A stretch of 64,000 nt of DNA. Origin: Sphingobium cyanobacteriorum. Lineage in GTDB: Bacteria > Pseudomonadota > Alphaproteobacteria > Sphingomonadales > Sphingomonadaceae. Location of the stretch: positions 372,001 to 436,000 of the forward strand of contig NZ_JAUQOM010000002.1 in NCBI RefSeq assembly GCF_030580935.1, given 5' to 3'. The first letter of the stretch is position 1. Every line of letters starts with the position of its first letter. Positions 26,390 to 35,037 of this stretch are shown here, piece after piece. The notes beneath the pieces are model-generated. The model was given only the letters and a program-made list of their open reading frames with translations. It did not search any database and was not told the DNA's origin. A program made the position numbers and the translations under genes.

Positions 26390-26689
26390 ATGGCCGATAC
26401 CATACTCACAGATGTGGTTGCTGCAACCGCCTTCCGCCGGCTGGTGGCGCATTTGCAGCACCGCACCGATGTCCAGAATATCGACCTGATGGGCCTGGCG
26501 GGCTTTTGCCGCAACTGCCTGGCGGACTGGATCGCGGAAGCGGACGGCCATCTGACACGGGACCAGGCGCGCGAGATCATCCACGGCATGCCCTTTGCCG
26601 AATGGAAAGAGCGGCATCAGGGCGAAGCGACGCCAGAGCAGGTGGCGCGGATGAAAGAGAGTGTGGCGAAGAACGCGGACAAGCACTAG
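26390..26689 (+). CDS. DUF1244 domain protein
   Basis: This 99-residue protein has the conserved core LMGLAGFCRNCLADWI, with two Cys that may bind a metal, followed by EIIHGMPFAEWK. The family is widespread in proteobacteria and of unknown function. The start at 26390 is preceded by AAGGA. It leads a run of small genes (gapR, YbjQ, yebC) on the same strand. Confidence 0.88.
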   Translation: MADTILTDVVAATAFRRLVAHLQHRTDVQNIDLMGLAGFCRNCLADWIAEADGHLTRDQAREIIHGMPFAEWKERHQGEATPEQVARMKESVAKNADKH

Positions 26690-26728
26690 GACGCCCTCCA
26701 ACCGATTCACATCCTTGGAGACAGACCC

Positions 26729-26971
26729 ATGAGCGAACCCAACGTCGCCGCCGACCAGCTACGCCTTCTGATCGAACGTATCGAGCGCCTGGAAGAGGAA
26801 AAGAAGGGCATCGGCGACGATATCAAGGACGTCTATCTGGAAGCCAAGGCGACCGGCTACGACGCGAAGATCATGCGCCAGATCATCCGCCTGCGGAAGA
26901 TGCAGCCGCACGACCGCCAGGAAATGGAAGCGATTTTGCAGACTTATCTTGCCGCACTGGGTATGGAATAA
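26729..26971 (+). CDS. gapR: GapR-like chromosome-structuring protein (DUF2312)
   Basis: This 80-residue protein has the GapR/DUF2312 signature. A coiled-coil N-terminus ([17 protein letters not shown]) is followed by [18 protein letters not shown] and [10 protein letters not shown]. In Caulobacter, GapR forms a closed clamp on overtwisted DNA ahead of replication forks and is essential. Length and sequence fit the alphaproteobacterial core version. Confidence 0.93.
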   Translation: MSEPNVAADQLRLLIERIERLEEEKKGIGDDIKDVYLEAKATGYDAKIMRQIIRLRKMQPHDRQEMEAILQTYLAALGME

Positions 26972-27002
26972 GCATCACTCCAGGCCATAAGGAGAAACGC
27001 CC

Positions 27003-27329
27003 ATGTCCGAGATCATCGTCAGCACCACCAGCCGCCTGGAAGGGCGGCCGGCGAAGGAATATCTCGGCATCGTCACCGGCGAGGTGATCGTGGGCGCCAA
27101 CCTGTTCCGCGACCTGTTCGCCAGCGTCCGCGACATCGTGGGCGGGCGTTCCGGGGCCTATGAGGATGTGCTCCAGCGCGCCCGCGAACAGGCGATCGCC
27201 GAGATGCGCACACGGGCGGCGACGCTGGGGGCCAATGCGGTAGTGGGTGTCGATCTCGACTATGAAGTCATCGGTTCCAACGGGTCGATGCTGATGGTGT
27301 CGGCTTCCGGCACCGCAATCCTGTACTGA
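27003..27329 (+). CDS. YbjQ family (DUF74) protein
   Basis: This 108-residue protein shows the typical YbjQ features: [14 protein letters not shown], the [19 protein letters not shown] helix, and [10 protein letters not shown]. It is predicted to form pentamers; function unknown, sometimes described as heavy-metal binding. It begins after GGAGAAACGCCC. Confidence 0.9.
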   Translation: MSEIIVSTTSRLEGRPAKEYLGIVTGEVIVGANLFRDLFASVRDIVGGRSGAYEDVLQRAREQAIAEMRTRAATLGANAVVGVDLDYEVIGSNGSMLMVSASGTAILY

Positions 27330-27438
27330 CCCACCATCCGCTGGCCCCACGCCGGCGCGCGCGGGCGGTTGCCCTTTGGGCTGCCGCTGGTGTAAGGGCG
27401 CGCATCACAGTCAACCGGCAGACAAGAATTCAGGACTT

Positions 27439-28182
27439 ATGGCAGGCCATTCCAAATTCAAGAACATCATGCATCGCAAGGGCGCGCAGGACAAGAAGCG
27501 CTCCTCGATGTTCTCCAAGCTCAGCCGCGAAATCACCGTCGCGGCCAAGATGGGGATGCCCGACCCGGACATGAACCCGCGCCTGCGCCTGGCGGTCAAC
27601 GCCGCCAAGGCCCAGTCGATGCCCAAGGACAATATCCAGCGCGCGATCGACAAGGCGAGCAAGGGCGATACGGAAAATTACGAGGAAGTGCGCTATGAGG
27701 GCTATGGCCCCGGCGGCACCGCGATCATCGTCGAAGCGCTGACCGACAACCGCAACCGCACCGCCACCAACGTCCGCACCGCCTTTTCCAAAAATGGCGG
27801 CAATCTCGGCGCATCGGGCGCGGTCAGCCATGGCTTCGATCGCCTTGGCCTCATCACCTATCCGGCCAGCGTCGGCGACGCCGAAGCGATTTTCGAAGCG
27901 GCCCTGGAAGCAGGCGCGGAAGATGTGTCGTCCAACGAGGACGAGCATGAGATCTGGACCGCGATGGATGCGCTGCACGAAGTCGCCAAGGCGCTGGAAG
28001 CCAGGCTGGGCGCGGCCGACAGCGCCAAGCTGGCCTGGCGGCCGACCACCAGCGTCGATGTCGATGAAAGCAACGCCGCCACGCTGATGAAGCTGGTCGA
28101 TACGCTGGAAGATGATGACGATGTCCAGACCGTGTGGGGAAACTATGAGGTTTCCGACGCGGTGATGGAGAAACTGGGCTAA
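27439..28182 (+). CDS. yebC: YebC/PmpR-family DNA-binding/translation factor
   Basis: This 247-residue protein starts [20 protein letters not shown], the universal N-terminus of the family, and contains [21 protein letters not shown]. Family members are described as transcriptional regulators and, more recently, as factors relieving ribosome stalling. Its pairing with ruvC downstream is common, but here a foreign-looking TM2 gene separates them. Confidence 0.96.
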   Translation: MAGHSKFKNIMHRKGAQDKKRSSMFSKLSREITVAAKMGMPDPDMNPRLRLAVNAAKAQSMPKDNIQRAIDKASKGDTENYEEVRYEGYGPGGTAIIVEALTDNRNRTATNVRTAFSKNGGNLGASGAVSHGFDRLGLITYPASVGDAEAIFEAALEAGAEDVSSNEDEHEIWTAMDALHEVAKALEARLGAADSAKLAWRPTTSVDVDESNAATLMKLVDTLEDDDDVQTVWGNYEVSDAVMEKLG

Positions 28183-28272
28183 GCGCAAGGCTTGCGCTGG
28201 TCAATAAACTTAACCCCTTTTTATACTGAAGATTATATCATACTTAATCTCAGCATTTAAAGGGGGCTTTGC

Positions 28273-28608
28273 ATGACCGATTTTGCCGTGAATGGAATTG
28301 CTGCAACAAGTCAAAAATATTGCTCTGGTTGCGGTGGTCTTATTCATAAAGCGGCTCCGGCATGTCCAAAATGTGGTGCGCCTCAAGCAGATGTACGGTC
28401 TAAGGAGCGTAAGAGCAGAGGTGTCGCAATAATTTTGGCTCTTCTTTTGGGTGGCTTGGGCATACACAAGTTTTACCTTGGTCGAGCCGGTTGGGGTTTT
28501 TTGTATCTCATATTTTTTTGGACGTTTGTACCGGCAATTATTGCCTTTGTAGAAGCAATAATTTACGCGATCATGAGTGAGGATGCATTCCATAGTAAAT
28601 ATGGCTGA
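28273..28608 (+). CDS. Zinc-ribbon TM2-domain membrane protein
   Basis: This 111-residue protein has an N-terminal zinc ribbon (Cys17, Cys20, Cys31, Cys34) and a C-terminal TM2 domain of two membrane helices with the signature GGLGIHKFYLGRAGWG. The function of TM2 proteins is unknown. The gene is clearly poorer in G+C than its neighbours and uses codons such as AAA, ATT and TTT freely, which suggests recent acquisition. It sits between yebC and ruvC, normally adjacent genes. Confidence 0.88.
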   Translation: MTDFAVNGIAATSQKYCSGCGGLIHKAAPACPKCGAPQADVRSKERKSRGVAIILALLLGGLGIHKFYLGRAGWGFLYLIFFWTFVPAIIAFVEAIIYAIMSEDAFHSKYG

Positions 28609-28617
28609 TGTGCGGTC

Positions 28618-29109
28618 ATGATCCTGCTCGGCCTTGACCCCGGCCTTGGCACCACCGGCTGGGGCATCATCGCTGTGGACGGCAACCGGCTGACCCATAT
28701 CGGCAATGGCCAGATCAGGACCGATTCGACCATGGCGCTCGCCACGCGGCTGCTGGCGCTCGATCTGGCGCTGACGGACCTGATCCTGGAGCATCGGCCC
28801 GATGGCGCCGCGGTCGAGGAGGTGTTCGTCAACGTCAATCCGCAATCGACGCTGAAACTGGGGCAGGCGCGGGGCGTGATCCTGCTCAACGCCGCGCGCT
28901 CCGGCATGGAAGTGGGCGAATATGCCGCACGCCTCGTCAAGAAATCGGTGGTCGGCGTCGGCAATGCGTCGAAGGAGCAGGTCCACGCCATGGTGTCGCG
29001 CCTGCTGCCCGGTGCGAAGATCGCCGGACCGGATGCATCCGACGCGCTCGCCGTCGCCATCACCCACGCCCATCATCTGGCGAGCGCCCGGCGCATACCC
29101 TCGCGCTAA
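28618..29109 (+). CDS. ruvC: Holliday junction resolvase RuvC
   Basis: This 163-residue nuclease begins [15 protein letters not shown] with the first catalytic Asp. The catalytic Glu follows in VEEVFVN and the final acidic cluster in [16 protein letters not shown]. It cuts recombination junctions together with RuvAB. The expected ruvA and ruvB do not follow; the next gene is the convergent (p)ppGpp enzyme. Confidence 0.95.
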   Translation: MILLGLDPGLGTTGWGIIAVDGNRLTHIGNGQIRTDSTMALATRLLALDLALTDLILEHRPDGAAVEEVFVNVNPQSTLKLGQARGVILLNAARSGMEVGEYAARLVKKSVVGVGNASKEQVHAMVSRLLPGAKIAGPDASDALAVAITHAHHLASARRIPSR

Positions 29110-29319
29110 GAGCATCGTGCGGAAAAGCGCGACCCGCTTTTGGCTGCGCTGGCCGCCGGCTCGCTGGAGCACGCGGCCTGCGTCCGGTTAAACGCAGCGG
29201 GCCGAAGCAAATTTACGTCATCGCATTCCAAAGCGATTTCTCATCAGATGAATGCATCTGCTTTCCGGGAAATCGCGTAAAATCAAACCGCGCCATCCTC
29301 CCCGACCTGTCCCATCCCC
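29110..29319. other. Intergenic region with degenerate palindromes
   Basis: Between the convergent ruvC and relA/spoT genes are several short imperfect inverted repeats (for example GGAAAAGCGCG...CGCTTTT, and a GCGATTTC...GAAATCGC pair at 29232-29275). They look like degraded REP-type sequence. No coding potential is seen. Confidence 0.4.
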
Positions 29320-31425
29320 CTAGACCCGGTCCGCCTGCACCACCACATCGATCGCGCGCAGCGCTGACAATATCCGGTTCAGATGCTGCGCGTCCGCCAC
29401 TTCCAGGTCGATGATGTCGGTGTGGAACGGGCCTTCGCGGTTGACCAGTTGCAGGTTCAAGATGTTCGCCTTGGTCGCGCCGAACACGTTGGCGACGGCG
29501 GCAAGGGCGCCGGGCTGGTTCTTGACGATGACGGAGAGGCGGGCGGTGCCGCCCTTCGATTTGCTGTCCCAGGCCAGGTCGACCCAGTCGTCGTCCTGCT
29601 CCACCTCCAGCGAGCGGCAGTCGATCGTGTGGACCTCGATCGGCTCGCCGGTGCGGCGCACGCCTACGATGCGGTCGCCCGGCACGGGATGGCAGCAATC
29701 GGACAGATGATAGGCGATGCCCGGCGTCAGGCCGCGGATCGACACCGGCTCATGCTGGCGCGGATGGGCTTCCTCCACCCCCTGCGCGCTGGTGGAGCCG
29801 GGCATCAGCGCCTCCATCACTTCGGAATCGAGCAGGCGGTGGGTCGCGATCGCCACCATCAGCGACGCGCGATCCTCCAGCTTCAGGCGCTTCAACGCGG
29901 CGGTCAGCGCCTTGTCGCCCAGTTCCTTGGCGAGGTCCGGGGAGAAGCGGCCGACAATCTCCTCATAGAGCTTCTCGCCCAGCTTGATCTCCTCGCCCCG
30001 CTGTTTCTGGCGGATATAGCGGCGGATCGCGGCGCGCGCCTTGCCGGTGATGGCAAAGGTCAGCCAGCCGGGCTGCGGCTCCTGCCCGACCGATTTCAAA
30101 ATCTCGACCTGGTCGCCATTTTCCAGCGTGGTGCGCAGCGGCACGACACGGCCGTTCACCTTTGCGCCGACCGTCTGGTTGCCCAGGCTGGTGTGGACGG
30201 CATAGGCGAAATCGACCGTGGTAGACCCTTTGGGCATCTGGTGCAGTTCGCCCTTGGGGGAGAAGGCGAAGATGCGGTCCTGATACATCGCCATGCGGGT
30301 ATGTTCGAGCAGCTCGTCCGCGTCCTGGCTCTGTTCCAGGATTTCAACCAGGTCGCGCAGCCAGGCCGCATGATGGTCGGTCGCGTCGCCCTTCTGCTTG
30401 TAGGCCCAGTGCGCGGCAAGGCCCAGTTCCGCGTCATTATGCATGTCGCGGCTGCGGATCTGCACTTCGATCCGGGCATTGTCCTGATGGATGACGGTGG
30501 TGTGCAGCGACTGATAGCCGTTGCGCTTGGGGGTGGAGATATAATCCTTGAACCGGCCGGGCACCATCTTGAACGTCTGGTGGATGATGCCGAGCGCGCG
30601 GTAGCAATCCTCCTGATTCTGGGTGATGACGCGGAAGGCCATCACATCGGTCAGTTGTTCGAAACTGATGTGCCGTTCCTGCATCTTCTTCCAGATGGAA
30701 TAGGGATGTTTTTCGCGCCCCGACACGCTGACCGACATGCCCTTGCCCGCCAGCAGCAGTTGCAGTTCGGCGCCGATCCGGTCCACCTTGTCATGGCCGC
30801 CTTCCTTCAACTGCTCCAGCCGGCGGGTGATGCTGTCATAGGCTTCCGGCTCGATCTCGCGGAAGGCGAGCAACTGCATCTCGCGCATGAAATCGTACAT
30901 GCCGATCCGCTCGGCCAGCGGCGCGTAGATATCCATCGTCTCGCGCGCGATGCGGCGGCGCTTGTCCGGGTTCTTGATGAAGTGCAGCGTGCGCATATTG
31001 TGCAGCCGGTCGGCGAGCTTGACCAGCAGCACCCGGATATCGTCCGACATGGCGAGCAGGAATTTGCGCAGATTCTCCGCCGCCCGCTCATTTTCGGACA
31101 TGGCCTCGATCTTGCTGAGCTTGGTCACGCCGTCGACCATGCGGGCAACATCCTTGCCGAAGGCGGCTTCTATCTCCTCATAGGTGACGAGCGTGTCCTC
31201 GATCGTGTCGTGCAGCAGCGCGGTCACGATCGTCTGGTCGTCCAGGTTGAAATCGGTCAGGATGCCCGCCACCTCGATCGGGTGGCTGAAATAGGGGTCG
31301 CCGCTGGCGCGCTTCTGGCTGCCATGTTTCTGGACCGAAAAGACATAGGCGCGGTTGATCATCGCTTCGTCCGCGTCGGGATCGTAGCGCTTTACCCGTT
31401 CGACAAGTTCATATTGGCGTAGCAT
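29320..31425 (-). CDS. Bifunctional (p)ppGpp synthetase/hydrolase (Rel/SpoT family)
   Basis: This 701-residue protein carries the whole RSH set. The HD hydrolase domain has intact HDTIED (72-77). It is followed by the synthetase domain (GYQSLHTTV), TGS (FSPKGELHQMPKGSTTVDFAYAV region) and a C-terminal ACT domain. It makes and degrades the stringent-response alarmone. The frame is open 24 codons upstream, but the start at MLRQYELVERV (31425) matches the family. It is probably the only long RSH, as is usual in alphaproteobacteria. Confidence 0.95.
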   Translation of the reverse strand: MLRQYELVERVKRYDPDADEAMINRAYVFSVQKHGSQKRASGDPYFSHPIEVAGILTDFNLDDQTIVTALLHDTIEDTLVTYEEIEAAFGKDVARMVDGVTKLSKIEAMSENERAAENLRKFLLAMSDDIRVLLVKLADRLHNMRTLHFIKNPDKRRRIARETMDIYAPLAERIGMYDFMREMQLLAFREIEPEAYDSITRRLEQLKEGGHDKVDRIGAELQLLLAGKGMSVSVSGREKHPYSIWKKMQERHISFEQLTDVMAFRVITQNQEDCYRALGIIHQTFKMVPGRFKDYISTPKRNGYQSLHTTVIHQDNARIEVQIRSRDMHNDAELGLAAHWAYKQKGDATDHHAAWLRDLVEILEQSQDADELLEHTRMAMYQDRIFAFSPKGELHQMPKGSTTVDFAYAVHTSLGNQTVGAKVNGRVVPLRTTLENGDQVEILKSVGQEPQPGWLTFAITGKARAAIRRYIRQKQRGEEIKLGEKLYEEIVGRFSPDLAKELGDKALTAALKRLKLEDRASLMVAIATHRLLDSEVMEALMPGSTSAQGVEEAHPRQHEPVSIRGLTPGIAYHLSDCCHPVPGDRIVGVRRTGEPIEVHTIDCRSLEVEQDDDWVDLAWDSKSKGGTARLSVIVKNQPGALAAVANVFGATKANILNLQLVNREGPFHTDIIDLEVADAQHLNRILSALRAIDVVVQADRV

Positions 31426-31536
31426 CGTTTCCCGATTGTGTTGGAACCCCCTTGTCACGCAACAAAAAAATCCCATCTGGATTGAATTAGGCGGCACTTT
31501 TGCAACAATCAGCGCTTTGCGCTATGCGTGGATGCC

Positions 31537-32019
31537 ATGAAACATAATCTGGCCCAGGATCTGGAACAATGCGCGCTCCCGGCCGCGCTGGAGGCGATGG
31601 GTGAACGCTGGTCCTTCCTCATCTTGCGCGGCGCCCTGTCGGGCATCCGCCATTTCGAGGAATTTCAATCCACCCTGGGCATCGCCCGCAACATCCTGGC
31701 CAACCGCCTGGCGCGACTGGTCGAAAATGGCATCATGCTGCGCCAGCCGATGCTGTGCGACCGGCGCAAGGTCGAATATCGGCTGACCGAAAAGGGGCAG
31801 GATCTGGCCCCCGCCATGATCGCGCTGCGCCAGTGGGGCGAAAAATGGGGCTGCGCGCCGCCTTCCTGCCAGATGCTGGCCGACAGCCGCGACCGCCAGC
31901 CGATCCGTCCCATCGCCGTGCAGGCGCATGACGGCAGGGTGCTGGGGTTGAGCGATATGGTGTGGGTTTGCCCCGATGAAGTGACGCCGATGACGCAGGA
32001 ACCGGCGGTTGCGGCCTGA
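31537..32019 (+). CDS. HxlR-family winged-helix transcriptional regulator
   Basis: This protein of about 160 residues has the HxlR features: an N-terminal Cys (QCALPAAL) and GERWSFLILRGALSGIRHF, followed by the recognition region GIARNILANRLARLVENGI and KVEYRLTEKG. It probably senses redox or electrophiles. A GTG at 31528 is an alternative start. No obvious target is adjacent except the downstream two-component genes. Confidence 0.9.
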   Translation: MKHNLAQDLEQCALPAALEAMGERWSFLILRGALSGIRHFEEFQSTLGIARNILANRLARLVENGIMLRQPMLCDRRKVEYRLTEKGQDLAPAMIALRQWGEKWGCAPPSCQMLADSRDRQPIRPIAVQAHDGRVLGLSDMVWVCPDEVTPMTQEPAVAA

Positions 32020-32061
32020 ACGGCTTTGACCCGCGGCCCAAATCGCCTAAGTCTGCATACA

Positions 32062-33174
32062 ATGTCCGTCTCCGTGCCCCGCATCAAGCCGCAGCCCTTT
32101 TTCGCTGACAAGAATCGCGCCTTCTGGAACCTGCAATCGCTCGGATGGGCCGGCGCGTTCCTGCTGCGCGGTTCCTCCACCATCGCCAATGGCCAGCCGC
32201 TCTCCAGCCTGGTGCCGGTGCTGATTTCCACCGTCACCGGCTATTCGGTGACGCTGCTGATCGCGGTCGCCTTCCGCTTCCTGCTGAAACAAAGGCCGAT
32301 CATCACCTGGGGCGTGTCGATCGCGACCGTGGTGCTGGCGGCGGCGCTTGTCGCCTTCATCGATAGCTGGGTCTTTTCCACCCAGAACCGGGGCAGCGAG
32401 ACGGCGGGACTGCAACTGTTCCTGGGCGCCTTCTACCTGTCGAGCACGCTGATCGGGGCGTGGTGCGCGCTCTACTACGCGATCAACTTCTACCTGACGG
32501 TGGAGGAGCAGGCGGACCAGTTGCTGTTGCTGGAAAATCAGGCCGCCAACGCCCAGCTCGCGATGCTGCGCTACCAGCTCAACCCGCATTTCCTGTTCAA
32601 CACGCTCAACTCCATTTCGACGCTGGTGCTGCTCAAGCAGACCGACCGGGCCAATGCGATGCTGTCGCGCCTGTCCTCCTTCCTGCGCTATACGCTGATC
32701 AACGAACCGACCGCGCAGGTGACGATCGAACAGGAGATCGAGACGCTCAAACTCTATCTGGAGATCGAGAAGATGCGGTTCGAGGATCGGTTGCGGCCGT
32801 CCTTCTCCATCGACCCGGCGGTGGCGCGGGCGCGGTTGCCGTCGCTGCTGCTCCAGCCGCTGGTCGAAAATGCGATCAAATATGCGGTCACGCCCAAGGA
32901 GGAAGGGGCGGATATATCGGTCAGCGCGCAGCCTGCCGGGGATAATGTACGGATCGTCGTATCGGACACGGGGCCGGGATTGAACGAAAGCGGAATGAGG
33001 CCGCACATCCCCATGAGCGAAGGGACCGGGATCGGCCTGCCAAATATCCGGGACCGATTAATTCAGGCCTTCGGGGAACGACAGAGCTTTGAAACACGTT
33101 CCACAGCGGGCGGATTTTCGGTCATCATCGAAATTCCGCTGAACATGGATGAAACATCGAAAGTGGCCGCATGA
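32062..33174 (+). CDS. LytS/YpdA-type sensor histidine kinase
   Basis: This 370-residue protein has four predicted membrane helices in the first 150 residues. A His_kinase domain with the phospho-acceptor motif NPHFLFNTLNSIS and an HATPase domain (VVSDTGPGL, GTGIGLPNIRDRL) follow. No large periplasmic sensor domain is seen. Its stop overlaps the start of the response regulator gene (ATGA). The signal is unknown. Confidence 0.92.
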   Translation: MSVSVPRIKPQPFFADKNRAFWNLQSLGWAGAFLLRGSSTIANGQPLSSLVPVLISTVTGYSVTLLIAVAFRFLLKQRPIITWGVSIATVVLAAALVAFIDSWVFSTQNRGSETAGLQLFLGAFYLSSTLIGAWCALYYAINFYLTVEEQADQLLLLENQAANAQLAMLRYQLNPHFLFNTLNSISTLVLLKQTDRANAMLSRLSSFLRYTLINEPTAQVTIEQEIETLKLYLEIEKMRFEDRLRPSFSIDPAVARARLPSLLLQPLVENAIKYAVTPKEEGADISVSAQPAGDNVRIVVSDTGPGLNESGMRPHIPMSEGTGIGLPNIRDRLIQAFGERQSFETRSTAGGFSVIIEIPLNMDETSKVAA

Positions 33175-33971
33175 CCATCAGAACAATCCTCGTCGATGAC
33201 GAAAGCCTGGCCATTCAGGGCCTCGCGCTGCGTCTGCAAGCGCATGAGGATGTCGACATCATCGAAACCTGCACCAACGGCCGCGAAGCGATCCGCGCCA
33301 TCAAGACGCATAAACCCGACCTTGTGTTCCTCGACATTCAGATGCCGGGTTTCGACGGCTTTTCCGTCGTCCAGGGGCTGATGGAGGTGGAGCCGCCGCT
33401 CGTCATATTCTGCACCGCCTATAGCGACCATGCGATCCGTGCGTTCGAGGCGCAGGCGGTCGATTATCTGATGAAGCCGGTGGACGAAGGCCGTCTGGCC
33501 GACGCGCTCGACCGGGTGCGCCAGCGCCTCAACGAAAAGCGGCAGGTGCAGGAAGTGGAAAAGCTGCGCGAGGTGCTGGCCGAAGTCGCGCCCCAGGCGA
33601 TGACCGATTTCGCCGCCGATGACGATGCGCCCGCCTCCAACCGTTTCGAAAAGCTCATCAACATCAAGGATCGTGGCCAGATTTTTCGTGTCGACGTGGA
33701 TTCGATCGAGCGGATTGACGCGGCGGGCGACTATATGTGCATCTACACCGCCGACAATTCGCTGATCCTGCGCGAAACGATGAAGGATCTGGAAAAGCGG
33801 CTCGACCCGCGCAACTTCCAGCGCGTTCACCGCTCGACCATCGTGAACCTCAGCCAGGTGCGACAGGTCAAGCCCCACACCAATGGCGAATGTTTCCTGG
33901 TGCTGGAAAGCGGTGCCCAGGTAAAGGTCAGCCGCTCCTATCGCGACGTGGTGGCGCGGTTCGTGCATTGA
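33171..33971 (+). CDS. LytTR-family response regulator
   Basis: This 266-residue protein has an N-terminal receiver (acidic VDDES, phospho-Asp in LVFLDIQMPG, Lys in DYLMKPV) and a C-terminal LytTR DNA-binding domain (RFEKLINIKDRGQ through FQRVHRSTIVNLSQV). It is coupled to the kinase gene by a 4-bp overlap. Targets cannot be named from the window. Confidence 0.93.
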   Translation: MTIRTILVDDESLAIQGLALRLQAHEDVDIIETCTNGREAIRAIKTHKPDLVFLDIQMPGFDGFSVVQGLMEVEPPLVIFCTAYSDHAIRAFEAQAVDYLMKPVDEGRLADALDRVRQRLNEKRQVQEVEKLREVLAEVAPQAMTDFAADDDAPASNRFEKLINIKDRGQIFRVDVDSIERIDAAGDYMCIYTADNSLILRETMKDLEKRLDPRNFQRVHRSTIVNLSQVRQVKPHTNGECFLVLESGAQVKVSRSYRDVVARFVH

Positions 33972-34020
33972 TCCGGGCGGGCTTTTGACCGCGCGGGCTG
34001 GGGCTGGTCGTTCTGTCCGA

Positions 34021-34217
34021 ACTGGGTTCCCGCCTTCGCGGGAACACGGTCAGGTCCGGGCGCGGGTAGACGTGGTGACACCAATCTGATGGTCGTGTCC
34101 GGCGGACTTCACGCATTGATCTGCGATTAATGTGTTCCCGCGCAGGCGGGAACCCAGTCCTGAGGGTGGGCTTGTCTCTGACGGTGGAACTGGGTTCCTG
34201 CCTTCGCCGGAACACGG
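34021..34217. repeat. Three copies of a 28-30 bp palindromic repeat
   Basis: Copies lie at 34021-34049 (ACTGGGTTCCCGCCTTCGCG...), 34131-34158 (inverted) and 34189-34217 (direct, two changes). Each is an inverted repeat centred on TTCCCGC/GCGGGAA. A fourth, partial copy is on the far side of the GIY-YIG gene. These resemble REP elements. Confidence 0.85.
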
Positions 34218-34229
34218 TAAAGCGTGGGC

Positions 34230-34523
34230 ATGATCAAGCCAGGTTATGTCTATCTGATGGCGAGCGGTCAGAATGGCACGCTCTATCTTGGCGTCACCAG
34301 TGATCTCGTTCAGCGCGTCTGGCAGCATCGTAATGGCTTTGGCAGTGCATTCAGCGCAAAATATGGTTGCCGATTTCTGGTCTGGTTCGAAGCGCATGAC
34401 GATATTCAGGAAGCGCGCCAGCGCGAGTTGCGGATGAAGAAATGGGAGCGGGCGTGGAAGCTGCGTCTGATCGAAGAGAGTAATCCCAAGTGGCGCGATT
34501 TGTTCGAGAACATCCTCTCATAA
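34230..34523 (+). CDS. Small GIY-YIG nuclease-domain protein
   Basis: This 97-residue single-domain protein has the GIY-YIG elements in GYVYLMASGQNGTLYLGVT, the catalytic Arg region (VQRVWQHRNG), and Glu in EARQRELRMKKW. This UvrC-N-like/YhbQ-type group includes stand-alone endonucleases of unclear function. It is flanked on both sides by copies of a palindromic repeat, the upstream copy ending 12 bp before the start. A GTG at 34224 is an alternative start. Confidence 0.88.
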   Translation: MIKPGYVYLMASGQNGTLYLGVTSDLVQRVWQHRNGFGSAFSAKYGCRFLVWFEAHDDIQEARQRELRMKKWERAWKLRLIEESNPKWRDLFENILS

Positions 34524-34525
34524 TA

Positions 34526-34553
34526 TGTGTTCCCGCGCATGCGGGACCATGCT
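34526..34553. repeat. Fourth palindromic repeat copy, downstream of the GIY-YIG gene
   Basis: The sequence TGTGTTCCCGCGCATGCGGG, followed by ACCATGCT, begins 3 bp after the GIY-YIG stop. It matches the inverted form at 34131-34158, with a deletion in the second arm. Confidence 0.75.
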
Positions 34554-34575
34554 GTGTTAAAAATCGCGCAATGCG

Positions 34576-34992
34576 CTATTTGAACACCCACTGCCGGTTC
34601 AGCCCGAACACCACCACCGGGGTCACGAAGAGCATCGCCGGGATCGGCGACCATGCGGGCCAGCGCATATGGGTGACGCACAGATAGACCCACAGCGCGT
34701 TGAGCGCATAGCTGACCAGCGACACCGCCACGAACCTGACCCCGCGCGCGGCATGGCTGCTGCCTTCGCCATGGCCGCGAAAGGTGAAGGCGCTGTGGCT
34801 GGCATAGCCGATCACCACCGCCGCGCCATAGCCGATCAGATTGGCGAGCTGCACATGCAGCCCGGCCAGCGCGGCAAGGCACCAGTAGATCGCCGCCTGG
34901 CATGCGGTGACGAACAGGCCGGTCAGGCCATAGCGGACGATCTGCCAGAACAGCGCCCGATGCTCTGCCGACAGGCGTGACAGCAATTTCAT
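34576..34992 (-). CDS. GtrA-family membrane protein
   Basis: This 138-residue protein has four membrane helices and the GtrA signature QIVRYGLTGLFVTACQAAIY at its N-terminus, ending GLNRQWVF. GtrA-like proteins are thought to flip lipid-linked sugars for glycan modification. It is divergent from, and 45 bp away from, a large GT-C-like membrane protein, suggesting a joint role in surface glycosylation. Confidence 0.9.
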   Translation of the reverse strand: MKLLSRLSAEHRALFWQIVRYGLTGLFVTACQAAIYWCLAALAGLHVQLANLIGYGAAVVIGYASHSAFTFRGHGEGSSHAARGVRFVAVSLVSYALNALWVYLCVTHMRWPAWSPIPAMLFVTPVVVFGLNRQWVFK

Positions 34993-35037
34993 GACGCTCC
35001 CCGTTGCGCTTTGACGCGCAGCCTCTAATCCACGCGC

